Below are positions 1 through 7,362 of a stretch of DNA of 56,441 nt, piece after piece. Made by a program: the position numbers and the translations under genes. The notes under the pieces are model-generated. The model did not search any database and was not told where the DNA came from. It saw only the letters and a program-made list of their open reading frames with translations. Numbering within the stretch: the first letter of the stretch is position 1; each line of letters begins with the position of its first letter. Source of the stretch: Flavobacteriaceae bacterium UBA5544 (GTDB lineage: Bacteria > Bacteroidota > Bacteroidia > Flavobacteriales > Flavobacteriaceae); NCBI GenBank assembly GCA_002426755.1, contig DINI01000019.1, positions 21,906-78,346 on the forward strand, read 5' to 3'.

Positions 1-107
1 CTGTTCTAGGTTCAATGGGTATGATCTCAGCCGTTTATAGGCACCCCTTTATTGAGAACGTTGCAAATTTAGCTAACAATGGACAATTGACAATGAAGAA
101 TGATTGA
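1..107 (+). CDS. C-terminal fragment of an unidentified protein
   Basis: The window opens inside an open frame that reads from base 3 to a TGA at 105-107, giving a 34-residue tail with no start in the window. The tail begins hydrophobic (VLGSMGMISAVY) and ends hydrophilic (TMKND), which could be the end of a membrane protein. The last codons merge into AT-rich repetitive sequence (acaatggacaattgacaatg), so the end may have been extended by repeat DNA. No family is recognised and the frame could be fortuitous. Confidence 0.35.
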   Translation, partial: VLGSMGMISAVYRHPFIENVANLANNGQLTMKND

Positions 108-118
108 TTTTTTGTGTT

Positions 119-205
119 GTGGTTGATGGTTGACGGTTAACGGTTTACAGTTTACGGCAGACTGTGAACTGTTAGCTGTGAACCGTGAACTGCGACTGCG
201 ACTGA
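119..205. repeat. Degenerate heptamer tandem array running into a hexamer repeat
   Basis: From 119 to 195 the sequence breaks cleanly into eleven consecutive 7-mers close to ACnGTkA (for example ACGGTTA, ACGGTTT, ACAGTTT, ACTGTGA, ACTGTTA, ACCGTGA). The array ends in two copies of the hexamer ACTGCG plus a partial third (189-205). It stops four bases before the arfB stop codon. It has no visible open frame and no strong hairpin. The same hexamer, inverted, recurs at 19733-19762. Confidence 0.8.
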
Positions 206-208
206 AGA

Positions 209-613
209 CTAATCTATTGTTGGTGGTTTGCGGTTGGCTTTCTTTTCGGAGCGGATGCTCTTTTTCATCAAACGTTTTTTGACAACTGCTTTGGGGATTC
301 TCGTGGCTTTGCGTTTTTTTGGCACTATCAGACCCGCTTCAATGACTTCGAAAAAACGTTGGATGACAAGGTCTTTGTTTTTATGCTGGCTCCGGCTTTC
401 GTCACATTGAAGTAACAAACTATGTTCTTTGGTCAATCGGTTGCCGATGGTTTGTTTTAGACGTTCTTTTTCTTCATCAGAAAGACCTGAAGAGGCTTCC
501 AAATCAAAGGTCAATTCCACTTTTGAAGACACTTTGTTGACATTCTGACCACCCGCTCCTGAACTTCGGACGGCTTTGAATTGGAGTTCGGATTCTAGGA
601 TTTCTTTGTTCAT
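209..613 (-). CDS. arfB: ArfB-type alternative ribosome-rescue factor (RF-1 domain, peptidyl-tRNA hydrolase)
   Basis: This 134-residue protein has the release-factor catalytic domain with the GGQ motif at residues 21-23, in the context SSGAGGQNVNKVSS. It then has a basic C-terminal tail rich in Lys and Arg (KKRLMKKSIRSEKKANRK). Family members lack the codon-reading domains of RF1/RF2; they enter stalled ribosomes through the basic tail and hydrolyse peptidyl-tRNA. Length and tail match ArfB/YaeJ. The ATG start lies one base from the stop codon of the upstream DUF4301 gene, so the two are probably co-transcribed. Confidence 0.9.
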   Translation of the reverse strand: MNKEILESELQFKAVRSSGAGGQNVNKVSSKVELTFDLEASSGLSDEEKERLKQTIGNRLTKEHSLLLQCDESRSQHKNKDLVIQRFFEVIEAGLIVPKKRKATRIPKAVVKKRLMKKSIRSEKKANRKPPTID

Positions 614-614
614 C

Positions 615-2177
615 CTATTTAATTTGGTGTGTAGGTTTCAGTAAATCGGTGACGGTCTTTACTGGGTTAAAGGTAATCAAAGGCACTTCTACAAAGATAC
701 TGTTCCAATAGGCCATGCTTCCGTTCCAAAGTCCTGGGAGTTCCAAGGCTTTTAGGTCTTTGCCTGTTTTGGTTTTCATGGTGATGAATGCCGTTTTTGA
801 ATCGACATAGTTCAATAAATCAAACTTCTCACCTTTATAGTTTTTCACGCCGCAGACCAAATCCACAGGATTGAAATGTGTGGCGTTTTTGAGAATTTCC
901 TTTTGGTTTTTGTTTTTTCTGTCCACTTGTGCTGATTCCACAATTTGCAGTGAAATGTTGCCACTTTCCTCTTTTACCCAAAATGGGCCACCGCCTGGTT
1001 CGCCTTCATTCTTCACCATACCACACACTCGGATGGGTCTGTTCAGTTTTTCAATGAGATATTCAATCTGATACTTCTTGGAATATTTTTCAAACTCGTG
1101 GCTTACTTTCACATTCAATCGATTCACCAGAAACTCTGCAATTTCTATCAACTTTTCATCAGAAACCTCGGTGTCGTTAAGGTCCTTTAAATGCTTAAAG
1201 GTTTGCTCTTGGACTTCCAACAACAAGCCAGCAAGCATTTTTTTGTTATAAGCGACATCACTTTCATACTTATAAACGACTACATTGTCAATGTTTTTGA
1301 TAAAGATGATGTCCGCATCAAGGTCGTTCAGGTTTTCCAACAACGCCCCGTGCCCTGATGGCCTGAAGACCAATTGTCCATCCTCTTCACGAAAAGGTTC
1401 GTTTTTAGGCGTGACCGCAATGGTGTCCGTGGAATCCTTTTGATACGAGAAGGAGATATGGAACTTGGTTTTTGTTTTTCGCTCCACGATGTCTTGAATG
1501 CGTTTGAACTCATCATCAAAGATGTGTTTGTATTTTTCAGAAATCGTAAAATGTAATTTCGCCTCACCACCGCTTGAAGAATACAAGGCAGATTCGAACA
1601 AATGCTCTTCAAACGCCGTTGCGATATGGTCTTTGTACTTATGGAACGGTAACAAACCTTTCGGATAAAAACCGTAGTTCAATTTGTCTTCGTCCAACAT
1701 AGTCTTGACAAACACATGCTTTTGTTTATCGTTTGAAAACGAATCGTACTCTGGATAATAGGTTTCAATCTCCTTGAGAACGATGTGATAAAATGGCAAT
1801 TTTTCAATACCGACCAGAAAGACCGACAAATCGGAATCCTTATATCTATTGATGAATGAATTTATAGTTTCTACATCAGGATTATAAAGTTCCACAAAAT
1901 TGAACAGCGTTTTGAACATTCGAGTGGCAGCACCCGAAGCAGGAACGAATTTTAGAATGGACACCGCATCTCTTTTGGTATCGAAATATTGAATGTAATG
2001 TTGTTTTTCGGCTTCGGTAAACTTCTTAATACCATTAATCCCATGCTCAATTGTTGCTGCAGACTGAAGGTTGATGGATGGTAAGCCTGATTTAAAAAGT
2101 TCGATTTGCTCTTCTACTTTTTTTTGGGTCAAGCCTTTGTTTTCAATCTGTTGTATATCTTGTTGTGTCAATTTCAC
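615..2177 (-). CDS. DUF4301 family protein, nucleotidyltransferase-like
   Basis: This is a 520-residue soluble protein of the DUF4301 family typical of Bacteroidota. Residues 77-89 (KFVPASGAATRMF) resemble the glycine-rich N-terminal loop of sugar-phosphate nucleotidyltransferases, which is my only functional hint. No signal peptide or membrane helix is seen. The start codon is GTG (bases 2175-2177), six bases after the stop of the NadR-like kinase gene, and no better ATG lies nearby. It sits at the end of the leftward cofactor cluster, followed one base later by arfB. The true substrate is unknown. Confidence 0.75.
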   Translation of the reverse strand: MKLTQQDIQQIENKGLTQKKVEEQIELFKSGLPSINLQSAATIEHGINGIKKFTEAEKQHYIQYFDTKRDAVSILKFVPASGAATRMFKTLFNFVELYNPDVETINSFINRYKDSDLSVFLVGIEKLPFYHIVLKEIETYYPEYDSFSNDKQKHVFVKTMLDEDKLNYGFYPKGLLPFHKYKDHIATAFEEHLFESALYSSSGGEAKLHFTISEKYKHIFDDEFKRIQDIVERKTKTKFHISFSYQKDSTDTIAVTPKNEPFREEDGQLVFRPSGHGALLENLNDLDADIIFIKNIDNVVVYKYESDVAYNKKMLAGLLLEVQEQTFKHLKDLNDTEVSDEKLIEIAEFLVNRLNVKVSHEFEKYSKKYQIEYLIEKLNRPIRVCGMVKNEGEPGGGPFWVKEESGNISLQIVESAQVDRKNKNQKEILKNATHFNPVDLVCGVKNYKGEKFDLLNYVDSKTAFITMKTKTGKDLKALELPGLWNGSMAYWNSIFVEVPLITFNPVKTVTDLLKPTHQIK

Positions 2178-2183
2178 TGTTGT

Positions 2184-2741
2184 TTATTTTAATAATTCAT
2201 CCACATAACGAATGGCATTTTGCAACCGTTCTTCTTCATTCCCCTTAATCACTTTGTAGGGTTTCTTATATTTTTTTAACGTGGCTTCAAATATGTTAAA
2301 CTGCGACTTTCTGGCCTTTGGCTTATCGCGAATGCCATCTGCAACCCACGGTATATCCACATCTGTCAACAAATATAAATCACAGGTTTTAAGTTCTGCA
2401 AAATCTTCGAGTTGCGGTGGACAATATCCGTCGTAATACATCTCCGAATATACTTTGGTTTCCAATAAATCGGTATCGCAAATGAGAATTTTATTAGCTT
2501 TTGGGAGTAATTCTGTTTCAAGTTTTAGTTGGCCTTCAGCGATTTCTACCACATCTTCCTTGGTCAACTCTTTGCCGCACAGTTGTTGCATTTCTGCATA
2601 AATTCTGGAGTATTCGGGCACAAAGACCGTTTGGTAATGTTGCGCCAATTGTTGTGCCAAGGTTGATTTTCCCGTTGACTCTGGACCAAAGAGAACAATT
2701 TTCAGGATGTTATTTTCTGTTCGTTGATGTTTTTCTTCCAT
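2184..2741 (-). CDS. NadR-like ATPase / ribosylnicotinamide-kinase-type protein
   Basis: The 185-residue protein has a Walker A loop at residues 19-26 (GPESTGKS), then VPEYSR and a CDTDLLETKVYSE stretch, as in the ribosylnicotinamide kinase domain of NadR. The nucleotidyltransferase and HTH domains of full NadR are absent. I place the start at the ATG at 2741 (MEEKHQ), overlapping the end of pnuC by 40 bases. A longer frame upstream to 2891 only reads pnuC in another frame. The family role is phosphorylation of nicotinamide riboside after uptake, trapping it in the cell. A thiamine-related role is possible here because of the upstream thiamine-binding-like gene. Confidence 0.8.
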   Translation of the reverse strand: MEEKHQRTENNILKIVLFGPESTGKSTLAQQLAQHYQTVFVPEYSRIYAEMQQLCGKELTKEDVVEIAEGQLKLETELLPKANKILICDTDLLETKVYSEMYYDGYCPPQLEDFAELKTCDLYLLTDVDIPWVADGIRDKPKARKSQFNIFEATLKKYKKPYKVIKGNEEERLQNAIRYVDELLK

Positions 2742-3334
2742 GCCATGTAACCTTGAATTGCCAAAATAGTGAAAATTAAATACTGAAGCGACAAAATTCC
2801 CAAACCTCTGTAGGCGTATAATGGAATTGTAATCAAATCGCCGATAATCCACAGCGTCCAGTTTTCGATTTTTTTGTTCGCCATATACCACATTGCGGTA
2901 AAAAACAATCCAGAGGTGAAAATGTCGATGTAATTGGCCGTTTCGATTTGGTAATCATAGGCTCTGTAAACCGCATACGTGACCACCATAGTTAATAAAA
3001 ACATGATGATTCCAATGATTTTTTCTTTGAGATTGGTCCTGGAGATCGGAACAACAGGCTCGCCTTCTTTTTTTCGAGACCAATTCCACCAGCCATAAAT
3101 ACTCATGACAGAATAGTAAAAATTCATCATCATATCGCCTAAATAACCTGCTTTGTAAAGTAAATATACCGTGATGATTGTGGCAATCAAACCGGTTGGG
3201 TATACCCAGATATTTTCCTTTTTGGCATACCAAACACTCATGATGCCGAAGACAAAGGCGATGGCTTCGAGGACAATCAGATAGGTTGCAGTGGTGCGAT
3301 ACGGCTCGAGGAAAAACTCAAAAATGTGGTTCAT
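2702..3334 (-). CDS. pnuC: PnuC-family vitamin (nicotinamide riboside or thiamine) transporter
   Basis: This 210-residue inner-membrane protein has about seven hydrophobic segments and the PnuC signature WWNW at residues 82-85, followed by basic residues. PnuC proteins are facilitators; uptake is driven by phosphorylation of the substrate inside the cell. It is translationally coupled on both sides, overlapping the upstream thiamine-binding-like gene by 17 bases and the downstream NadR-like kinase by 40. The kinase argues for nicotinamide riboside, whereas the thiamine-binding-like neighbour argues for thiamine (PnuT subgroup). Sequence by eye does not settle this. Confidence 0.88.
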   Translation of the reverse strand: MNHIFEFFLEPYRTTATYLIVLEAIAFVFGIMSVWYAKKENIWVYPTGLIATIITVYLLYKAGYLGDMMMNFYYSVMSIYGWWNWSRKKEGEPVVPISRTNLKEKIIGIIMFLLTMVVTYAVYRAYDYQIETANYIDIFTSGLFFTAMWYMANKKIENWTLWIIGDLITIPLYAYRGLGILSLQYLIFTILAIQGYMAWKKNINEQKITS

Positions 3335-3578
3335 AATCGTGTCGGTCGGATTTTACGATTTTCATATGGAGAAGACCGCGCTCTATTAATTCGAAGGCTT
3401 CTTTGATTTCGAAGGTTAACACCTTCATGACCTCATCATAGTCGCCATACACTTGTGTGCTTAATGGGTTTTCAAGGACCTTGAGATTAGACGCTCGCAG
3501 CTTTTTTATGAAGTGGATGATGGCTGGTTCGTAGTCATCGTGTAAGGGTGTTAGGGTTAGTTCTACTGATATTTTCAT
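3318..3578 (-). CDS. Thiamine-binding-like protein (MTH1187/YkoF-like fold)
   Basis: This 86-residue cytoplasmic protein looks like a single ferredoxin-like MTH1187/YkoF domain: MKISVELTLTPL at the start, then LENPLSTQVYGDYDEV in the middle. YkoF binds thiamine or hydroxymethylpyrimidine, and many single-domain members are annotated as thiamine-binding. It has no signal peptide, so it would act in the cytoplasm. Its last 17 bases overlap the start of pnuC, the main reason to think the transporter may carry thiamine. No TPP riboswitch can be drawn in the 73 bases in front of it. Confidence 0.7.
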   Translation of the reverse strand: MKISVELTLTPLHDDYEPAIIHFIKKLRASNLKVLENPLSTQVYGDYDEVMKVLTFEIKEAFELIERGLLHMKIVKSDRHDYEPHF

Positions 3579-3651
3579 GGTTTTTAGATGATAGAAAAGA
3601 GAAAAAAGAGAAGAGACTGATTTAGGTAAGGTTGAAAGTCTTGTCTTGATT

Positions 3652-4410
3652 CTATTGTCTTGGTTCTTTATTCTTTTTAATTTTTATTTTTTCGAAAAAC
3701 GCTTCGTTTTCTTCGAAGGCTGTTCCGATGACTACCAAATCAGCTCCTGAATTGTATGCGTTTTCTAATTGTGCTACACTTCTGATTCCACCGCCGACAA
3801 TCAAGGGAATGTTTAAATCTTGTTTCACTTTCGAGATAATTTCATTAGGAACTGGTTGAAGCGCTCCACTTCCTGCTTCGAGGTAGATGAGTTTCATGCC
3901 CAATAATTCTCCTGCTTTTGCGGTGTCGACGATTTGCTGAACCTCTGCTCTGGGAATTGGTTGGGTACCTGTCACCTTCTGCACTGACGTTTCCTTTCCG
4001 TTTTCGATTAAGATGTAGCCTGTTGGGATGACTTCAAGTTTTGAATCTCTTAATTTTGAAATAGACTTTATGTGTTTTCCTATTAAATAGTCTGGGTTTC
4101 TTCCTGAAAGTAAAGATAAATATAAAAGCGCATCTGCCTCATTTGTGATTTGTGAGACATCTCCTGGAAACAATAAAATAGGAAGTTGGGTATGTTTTTT
4201 AATTTCGACAACCAATGATTCCGTGAGTTCTTCGGGCACTGTACTTCCACCGACGAAAATATGGGTTGCAATGGAAGAATTAACTTTTTCTATGAACGTC
4301 GAAACTTGGTCAAGTCGCATCTTTTCTGGGTCAATGAGAACTGCGAGGATTCTTTCTTCCAGAGAAATGGAGTTTAATAAATCTTGATATAGTGTTGTTG
4401 TTTTAGCCAC
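3652..4410 (-). CDS. Geranylgeranylglyceryl/heptaprenylglyceryl phosphate synthase family protein
   Basis: The 252-residue protein has the TIM-barrel phosphate-binding motifs of the GGGP synthase/PcrB family: LIDPEK (25-30), FVGGST (52-57), YLEAGSGA (176-183), VGGGIR (205-210) and GADLVVIGTA (222-231). The enzyme joins a prenyl diphosphate to sn-glycerol-1-phosphate through an ether bond, the first committed step of archaeal lipid synthesis. Bacteroidota homologues exist, but their end product in the cell is not well established. The start is GTG at 4408-4410. A polyprenyl synthetase and dxs, which could supply the prenyl donor, are in this window but not adjacent. Confidence 0.88.
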   Translation of the reverse strand: MAKTTTLYQDLLNSISLEERILAVLIDPEKMRLDQVSTFIEKVNSSIATHIFVGGSTVPEELTESLVVEIKKHTQLPILLFPGDVSQITNEADALLYLSLLSGRNPDYLIGKHIKSISKLRDSKLEVIPTGYILIENGKETSVQKVTGTQPIPRAEVQQIVDTAKAGELLGMKLIYLEAGSGALQPVPNEIISKVKQDLNIPLIVGGGIRSVAQLENAYNSGADLVVIGTAFEENEAFFEKIKIKKNKEPRQ

Positions 4411-4512
4411 GAATGCACGAATGATTTTCCTTTAATGAGATTTAAAAATGTTTGTTTCAAATCTTCTTTTTTCTCTTCTCTCTTTTCTATTTTCTATTTT
4501 CTTCTTAATCAT

Positions 4513-5135
<623 letters not shown>

Positions 5136-5136
<1 letters not shown>

Positions 5137-5167
5137 TTAGATTTCTCGAAGTTATTAATTATCTTTG
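5136..5167 (+). promoter_or_regulatory. Predicted ahcY promoter
   Basis: A Bacteroidota-type -7 box TATCTTTG lies at 5160-5167. A TTTA at 5136-5139, 20 bases upstream, could serve as the -33 element. The expected start near 5172 would leave a leader of about 34 nt before the ahcY ATG. Confidence 0.55.
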
Positions 5168-5205
5168 CACTCGCTTAACGAATTTAAGAAAACAAATATA
5201 CAATT

Positions 5206-6522
5206 ATGAACACAAAAACAATGCCTTACGTACCTTACAAAGTCAAAGACATGTCACTTGCGGCTTGGGGAAGAAAAGAAATCGAATTAGCTGAAGCCGA
5301 AATGCCAGGTCTGATGAGCCTTCGTGAAGAATACGGAAACTCTCAACCATTGAAAGGTGCTCGCATTGCTGGATGTCTTCACATGACTATTCAAACTGCT
5401 GTTCTTATTGAAACATTAAAAGCTCTTGGTGCAGAAGTGACTTGGAGTTCTTGTAATATTTTCTCAACTCAAGACCAAGCTGCTGCTGCGATTGCTGATG
5501 CTGGAATTCCTGTGTATGCATGGAAAGGAATGACTGAAGAGGAATTTAACTGGTGTATCGAGCAAACATTGTTCTTTGGTGAAGACAGAAAACCATTGAA
5601 CATGATTTTGGATGATGGTGGCGATTTGACAAATATGGTGTTTGATAAATATCCAGAATTAATGGCTGGCATCAACGGTTTGTCTGAAGAAACGACGACT
5701 GGTGTTCACAGACTTTACGAGCGTATGAAAAATGGTACATTATCTATGCCAGCAATCAACGTGAATGATTCTGTTACTAAATCAAAATTTGATAATAAAT
5801 ACGGTTGTAAAGAAAGTGCCGTAGATGCTGTACGTCGTGCGACAGATATTATGTTGGCTGGAAAACGTGTGGTTGTTTGTGGTTATGGTGATGTTGGAAA
5901 AGGTACCGCTGCCTCTTTTAAAGGTGCAGGAAGTATTGTGACCGTTACTGAAATTGACCCAATCTGTGCTTTACAAGCTGCGATGGACGGTTTTGAAGTT
6001 AAAAAATTGGAAACAGTTGCTGCCAATGCAGATATCGTGATTACAACGACTGGAAACAAAGACATCGTTCAAGGGAAACACTTTGAAATGTTCAAGGATA
6101 AAGTTATTGTTTGCAATATTGGTCACTTTGACAACGAAATCGAAATGGCTTGGTTGAACAAAAACTACGGAAACACCAAAGTGGAAATCAAACCACAAGT
6201 TGATAAATACACCATCAATGGAAAAGACATCATCATCTTAGCAGAAGGCCGTTTGGTGAATCTTGGATGTGCTACAGGTCACCCAAGTTTTGTGATGAGT
6301 AACTCGTTTACAAACCAAACTTTGGCTCAAATCGAATTGTGGACTAACAGAGACGCTTATCAAAACGAAGTGTATATGTTGCCAAAACATTTGGATGAAA
6401 AAGTTGCCAAATTACATTTAGAGAAAATCGGTGTTGAATTGACGGAGCTTCGTGAGGAGCAAGCTGATTATATCGGTGTTCCTGTTGAAGGTCCTTATAA
6501 GCCGGAATATTACAGATACTAA
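5206..6522 (+). CDS. ahcY: Adenosylhomocysteinase (S-adenosylhomocysteine hydrolase)
   Basis: This 438-residue cytoplasmic enzyme reversibly splits S-adenosylhomocysteine into adenosine and homocysteine, relieving product inhibition of methyltransferases. The substrate motif HMTIQTA begins at residue 59, the NAD-binding loop GYGDVGKG is at 226-233, and the C-terminus ends in KPEYYRY as expected for the tetrameric enzyme. Length is normal. No SAH riboswitch is recognisable in the short leader. The gene stands alone; the DNA after it is repeat-rich. Confidence 0.97.
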   Translation: MNTKTMPYVPYKVKDMSLAAWGRKEIELAEAEMPGLMSLREEYGNSQPLKGARIAGCLHMTIQTAVLIETLKALGAEVTWSSCNIFSTQDQAAAAIADAGIPVYAWKGMTEEEFNWCIEQTLFFGEDRKPLNMILDDGGDLTNMVFDKYPELMAGINGLSEETTTGVHRLYERMKNGTLSMPAINVNDSVTKSKFDNKYGCKESAVDAVRRATDIMLAGKRVVVCGYGDVGKGTAASFKGAGSIVTVTEIDPICALQAAMDGFEVKKLETVAANADIVITTTGNKDIVQGKHFEMFKDKVIVCNIGHFDNEIEMAWLNKNYGNTKVEIKPQVDKYTINGKDIIILAEGRLVNLGCATGHPSFVMSNSFTNQTLAQIELWTNRDAYQNEVYMLPKHLDEKVAKLHLEKIGVELTELREEQADYIGVPVEGPYKPEYYRY

Positions 6523-6526
6523 AAAT

Positions 6527-6573
6527 AGACCGCTGGCGCTTTTAGACGTAAGACCGCTTCGCTTTTAGATATT
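6527..6573 (+). repeat. Two tandem copies of a 23-24 bp intergenic repeat
   Basis: AGACCGCTGGCGCTTTTAGA starts at 6527 and AGACCGCTTCGCTTTTAGAT at 6551, differing by one deletion and a few substitutions. It directly follows ahcY and reads into the possible terminator at 6576. No open frame or known motif is present. Confidence 0.6.
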
Positions 6574-6575
6574 GG

Positions 6576-6602
6576 ACCCTTGCAGAGATGTGAGGGTTTT
6601 TT
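6576..6602 (+). terminator. Weak candidate terminator after ahcY
   Basis: ACCCT (6576-6580) can pair with AGGGT (6593-6597) across a 12-base loop, followed by a run of T to 6602. The stem is only five pairs, so this is tentative. Confidence 0.4.
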
Positions 6603-6624
6603 CATTTAGATAATAATAATAATA

Positions 6625-6760
6625 GGTTCTCGATACATTTTTTAAAAGCTGCTTTTCTGCGGCTATTAAAAAACACTCGAACTGACAATTTGCTTAACTA
6701 GATTTTGTCACTTCGAGTGATTTTACAGCGCGATAGCGATGGAAAATTGTATCGAGAAGC
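6625..6760. repeat. Nested-palindrome intergenic element (REP/MITE-like)
   Basis: Two nested inverted pairs frame this stretch. TTCTCGATACA (6627-6637) matches TGTATCGAGAA (6748-6758) inverted. CACTCGAACTGACA (6674-6687) matches TGTCACTTCGAGTG (6706-6719) inverted with one mismatch. The whole could fold into a long interrupted hairpin. From general knowledge, similar TTCTCGATACA...CACTCGAA elements are scattered between genes in flavobacterial genomes. No transposase lies nearby. Confidence 0.75.
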
Positions 6761-6830
6761 AATCCAAAATTTGTTAAACACTTTGAAACCTTTCTTTATC
6801 AACTCAATATTTTCTACTTTAGAAAGTATA

Positions 6831-7301
6831 ATGTCCTACGAAGAAGAAAACATTATCGTTCCAAGATTCAATGAAGAATCGGGTTTCTATACTACGAAGA
6901 AACGCTCCAAAATCATGAGCAAAATTCGTGGGAAAAATACCAAGCCTGAATTGCTGTTTAGAAAAGCCTTGTGGAAGAAAAATGTACGTTACAGAGTGGA
7001 CAGCAAACAATTACCTGGCAAACCTGACGTGTCCATCAAAAAATACAATCTCGGCATTTTTATCGATGGTGAATTTTGGCATGGCTACAATTGGGACAAA
7101 CGAAAGGACAAAATCAAAAGCAATCGTAAGTTCTGGATTCCAAAAATTGAACGAAACATGCAACGCGACCGACAGGTCAATCGGCAATTGGAAGAAATGG
7201 GTTATACGGTGTTTCGCTTTTGGGAGCATGAAATCAAAAAAAATCTTGACAGATGTATCAATGATGTTTTGGTGTATATCGCCATTGGGCAAAATGATTG
7301 A
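6831..7301 (+). CDS. vsr: Very-short-patch-repair (Vsr) family endonuclease, orphan
   Basis: The 156-residue protein matches the Vsr fold: RSKIMSKIRGKNTKPE (25-40), then RYRVDSKQLPGKPDV with the catalytic-type Asp at 66, IDGEFWHG (78-85), and FRFWEHEI near the C-terminus. Vsr nicks 5' of T:G mismatches made by deamination of 5-methylcytosine. I chose ATG 6831 because the longer frame from 6705 is only the translated palindromic repeat. No cytosine methyltransferase is adjacent. The protein has a single cysteine near its end, so a cysteine-based zinc site like that of the E. coli enzyme seems absent. It may instead be a related PD-(D/E)XK nuclease. Confidence 0.85.
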   Translation: MSYEEENIIVPRFNEESGFYTTKKRSKIMSKIRGKNTKPELLFRKALWKKNVRYRVDSKQLPGKPDVSIKKYNLGIFIDGEFWHGYNWDKRKDKIKSNRKFWIPKIERNMQRDRQVNRQLEEMGYTVFRFWEHEIKKNLDRCINDVLVYIAIGQND

Positions 7302-7350
7302 ATAGGTTTAAGACTTTCGCTCCTAGACAAAAGAATCAAGACATTTACTG

Positions 7351-7358
7351 TATCTTTA
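7351..7358 (+). promoter_or_regulatory. -7 box 4 nt before the aminotransferase ATG
   Basis: TATCTTTA fits TAnnTTTG with one change at the last base. Only four bases separate it from the ATG at 7363, so transcription would begin at or next to the start codon. Confidence 0.45.
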
Positions 7359-7362
7359 AACC

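Noticed and set aside
2742..2891. 50-codon extension of the NadR-like kinase
   Set aside because: It lies inside pnuC in another frame, and the P-loop begins close to the ATG at 2741.
3579..3651. TPP riboswitch in front of the thiamine-binding-like gene
   Set aside because: Only 73 bases are available and neither the CTGAGA nor the ACCTGA signature is present on the coding strand.
6705..6830. 42-codon N-terminal extension of the Vsr protein
   Set aside because: The first part is a translation of the palindromic repeat, and family proteins start near 6831.
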